NCBI GenBank assembly: GCA_016932035.1
Contig: JAFGDR010000063.1
Coordinates: forward strand, 1 to 6,352
Direction: 5' to 3'
DNA length: 6,352 bases
Source: Candidatus Cloacimonadota bacterium
GTDB taxonomy: Bacteria > Cloacimonadota > Cloacimonadia > JGIOTU-2
The position numbers were made by a program, and so were the translations under genes. The notes beneath the pieces are model-generated. The model was not told the DNA's origin. It did not search any database and saw only the letters and a program-made list of their open reading frames with translations. Of this stretch, positions 6,237 to 6,352 are shown in pieces (position 1 is the stretch's first letter; each line of letters opens with the position of its first letter).

Positions 6237-6352
6237 AAATTATCCTTTTTGGTTGAGAAACATACTCGTAAACAAAACAAGAGTTTCAATAATATGTAAA
6301 GTTTTACATATAATGAGATGCGTTCGTTCATACGTAACTTTTCCACCATGAA
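6237..6352. other. Upstream region of the operon; possible end of another gene
   Basis: Leader before the MaoC gene, up to the window edge. It holds AAGGA (6247-6243, minus strand), the ribosome site for that gene. On the minus strand one frame is open from the edge to TAA at 6242-6240 (about 36 codons ending FLNQKG), and another ends SWWKSYV at TGA 6330-6328. Either could be the C-terminus of an upstream gene, but neither is recognisable and this length of open frame is easily chance in AT-rich DNA. A weak promoter-like pair, TTGAAA (6289-6284) and TATGTT (6264-6259), is separated by 19 nt, longer than optimal. Whether the operon starts here or continues upstream cannot be decided. Confidence 0.4.
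6292..6311. repeat. 20-bp inverted repeat, candidate operator
   Basis: ATATGTAAA (6292-6300), a 2-bp spacer GT, then TTTACATAT (6303-6311): two perfect 9-bp arms. It lies 56 bp upstream of the first recognisable start codon and just upstream of the weak promoter-like pair. The short spacer means it cannot form a normal RNA hairpin, and there is no GC-rich stem or following T-tract for a terminator, so a binding site for a dimeric regulator is the better reading. The repeat is directly visible; its function is inferred. Confidence 0.5.

Noticed and set aside
5919-6299. Plus-strand 126-residue frame and minus-strand 76-residue frame (6119-6349) around the operon start
   Set aside because: Both lie over the MaoC gene in other frames, have low-complexity or Cys/Ile-rich composition, and show no family motifs.

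Overview
The window is one contiguous, tightly packed minus-strand operon, so genes read from high to low coordinates. It runs off the left edge and probably starts near 6.24 kb. I recognise eight genes: a MaoC-type hydratase, a CitE/HpcH-type acyl-CoA lyase, a PaaK/CapK-like AMP-forming ligase, a quinolinate synthase (NadA) homologue, an LPG-synthase-TM (UPF0104) membrane protein, a family 2 glycosyltransferase, a PglD/NeuD-type left-handed beta-helix acyltransferase, and the N-terminal 89 codons of a WbqC-family protein. The WbqC gene is easy to miss because it has no stop inside the window. There are no RNA genes, mobile elements, CRISPR arrays or long non-coding stretches.

Junctions from upstream to downstream: maoC-citE 1 bp gap; citE-ligase 3 bp gap with a TTG start; ligase-nadA 14 bp gap, using the ATG start I prefer; nadA-flippase ATGA overlap; flippase-GT2 8 bp overlap; GT2-acyltransferase 4 bp gap; acyltransferase-wbqC ATGA overlap. 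This packing implies one transcript with extensive translational coupling.

The organism is a bacterium with an AT-leaning genome (roughly 40% GC by eye) that uses Shine-Dalgarno sites; AAGGA, AGGA and GGAG motifs lie 6-7 nt before several starts. The phylum cannot be fixed from this sequence. An uncultured or candidate-phylum lineage is possible, but that is a guess.

The last four genes (flippase, GT2, PglD-like, WbqC) are typical of surface glycan or lipid-linked sugar loci. The first three are CoA-ester and acid-activation enzymes: hydratase plus lyase resembles the itaconyl-CoA hydratase/citramalyl-CoA lyase pair, and the third is a carboxylate-activating ligase. NadA sits between the two halves without nadB or nadC. 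My working hypothesis is that the locus makes or tailors an unusual acyl group (a beta-hydroxyacyl or pyridine-dicarboxylate type acid) and attaches it to a surface glycan. The families and gene order are seen in the sequence. The joint pathway is inference.
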